Source of the DNA: G020348385 sp964580235
GTDB taxonomy: Bacteria > Acidobacteriota > Aminicenantia > Aminicenantales > Aminicenantaceae
NCBI GenBank assembly: GCA_964580235.1
Contig: CAZOJY010000046.1
Coordinates: forward strand, 1 to 24,475
Direction of reading: 5' to 3'
DNA length: 24,475 nucleotides
Shown: positions 24,214 through 24,475 of the stretch, piece by piece
Layout of the letters: every line of letters begins with the position of its first letter
Numbering within the stretch: the stretch's first letter is position 1
Notes under the pieces: model-generated
The model's database searches: none
What the model saw: the letters and a program-made list of their open reading frames with translations, nothing else
Told to the model about the DNA's origin: nothing
Translations under genes and position numbers: made by a program

Positions 24214-24390
24214 CCTGAATTATTCATAAACATGATTTTTTTTACTGGGATTTAATACTATATACATTGAAATCAGGGACATGTACCGGAAATTTAAGGG
24301 ACACGTTACCGATTTTAAAAAAATCGGTACATGTCCCGAATTTCCGGTAACGTGTCCCTTGATTTTAAGTTCGCACATGAATAATTCAGG
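24214..24390. repeat. Outer inverted repeat CCTGAATTATTCAT / ATGAATAATTCAGG
   Basis: The arm at 24214-24227 is the exact reverse complement of that at 24377-24390 (14 bases), and the pair brackets the central palindrome. The same motif occurs at 705-717, so these are copies of a dispersed unit. Confidence 0.65.
24270..24365. repeat. Interleaved composite palindrome (REPIN/MITE-like)
   Basis: The order is A-B-A'-B': A GGGACATGTACCG (24276-24288), B GGGACACGTTACCG (24298-24311), A' CGGTACATGTCCC (24325-24337) and B' CGGTAACGTGTCCC (24345-24358). The outer flanks AAATCA and TGATTT also pair. A and B differ by one base change and one inserted base, so the whole folds into one near-continuous hairpin or, alternatively, into two interlocked perfect stems. 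Such GGGACA...-type palindromes are typical of REP sequences mobilised by RAYT (IS200-like Y1) transposases; none is encoded here. It could also stop transcription from ylxP. Confidence 0.75.
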
Positions 24391-24391
24391 G

Positions 24392-24423
24392 TAACCTGGA
24401 TAATTTATGAATTATCCAGGTTA
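24392..24423. repeat. Perfect 14-bp hairpin
   Basis: TAACCTGGATAATT (24392-24405) and AATTATCCAGGTTA (24410-24423) are exact reverse complements with a TATG loop. No T-run follows, so an intrinsic terminator is unlikely. The arm resembles the neighbouring TGAATAATTCAGG repeat and is probably part of the same family. Confidence 0.7.
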
Positions 24424-24475
24424 GCATGATTTAGTGTTAAATGCATGGACATCAGTCAAACAGTTGACTTTGCTG

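Larger units (their letters stand above)
24201..24475. repeat. Gene-free region rich in inverted repeats
   Basis: No open frame with coding character is visible in these 275 bases. They contain an outer inverted repeat (24214-24227 and 24377-24390), an interleaved palindrome (24270-24365) and a perfect hairpin (24392-24423), described separately. The layout suggests insertion of a small non-coding mobile element behind ylxP. Confidence 0.6.

Noticed and set aside
24392..24423. Intrinsic terminator for the nusA-infB-ylxP operon
   Set aside because: The hairpin is perfect but AT-rich, is not followed by a T-run and lies almost 200 bases past ylxP; a repeat unit explains it better.
1..24475. 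CRISPR array, integrase, phage or toxin-antitoxin genes
   Set aside because: No regularly spaced direct repeats and no protein with those family motifs were seen on either strand.

Overview
The window looks like part of the chromosome of a Gram-negative, anaerobic or microaerobic bacterium with roughly 40-45% GC. A Gram-negative envelope is indicated by BamD, two predicted outer-membrane barrels ending in phenylalanine, a lipoprotein and many periplasmic multihaem cytochromes. The mixture of a Qrc/ACIII-like complex, a membrane pyrophosphatase, a C_GCAxxG_C_C protein and a PASTA protein without a kinase suggests a deep-branching lineage such as Acidobacteriota/Aminicenantota. That placement is inference; no rRNA gene is present to fix it.

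Region 1 (1-702) is the 3' end of an outer-membrane barrel gene that enters from the left edge. A 220-base gap with a repeat unit and a strong stem-loop follows.

Region 2 (924-9350) is a tightly packed respiratory cluster on the + strand. It begins with a seven-haem, C-terminally anchored cytochrome c, a ferredoxin-like subunit with four [4Fe-4S] sites, an NrfD/PsrC-type membrane subunit and a TAT-exported molybdopterin-family subunit. Together these have the parts list of a Qrc or alternative-complex-III type quinone:cytochrome oxidoreductase. A secreted seven-repeat beta-propeller follows. Next come a six-haem membrane-anchored cytochrome and a large NarI-like/ferredoxin/double-CCG fusion of the HdrD/EtfD (EMO)/DsrMK type. 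The cluster thus has two separate quinone-facing modules, each paired with its own multihaem cytochrome, which suggests an electron-transfer chain between the cytoplasm or quinone pool and the periplasm.

Region 3 (9400-10443, - strand) is a lone threonine aldolase gene with a good promoter, convergent with the respiratory cluster.

Region 4 (10617-18815, + strand) is a close-packed run: PASTA protein, sugar-nucleotide epimerase, BamD, a small barrel protein, a subtilisin-like protease, RecN, a C_GCAxxG_C_C protein and MiaB. It mixes envelope biogenesis with DNA repair and tRNA modification and is probably one transcription unit.

Region 5 (18874-20877) is a membrane-bound pyrophosphatase gene under its own promoter. 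Its sequence signatures predict a K+-dependent, probably Na+-pumping enzyme.

Region 6 (20878-24200) is the nusA-infB-ylxP translation/transcription group. No rimP lies in front of nusA; a structured leader behind a near-consensus promoter is there instead. Region 7 (24201-24475) has no gene but is dense in inverted repeats: a ~96-base interleaved palindrome (REPIN/MITE-like), flanked by an inverted repeat whose motif also occurs near position 705, and a perfect 14-bp hairpin.
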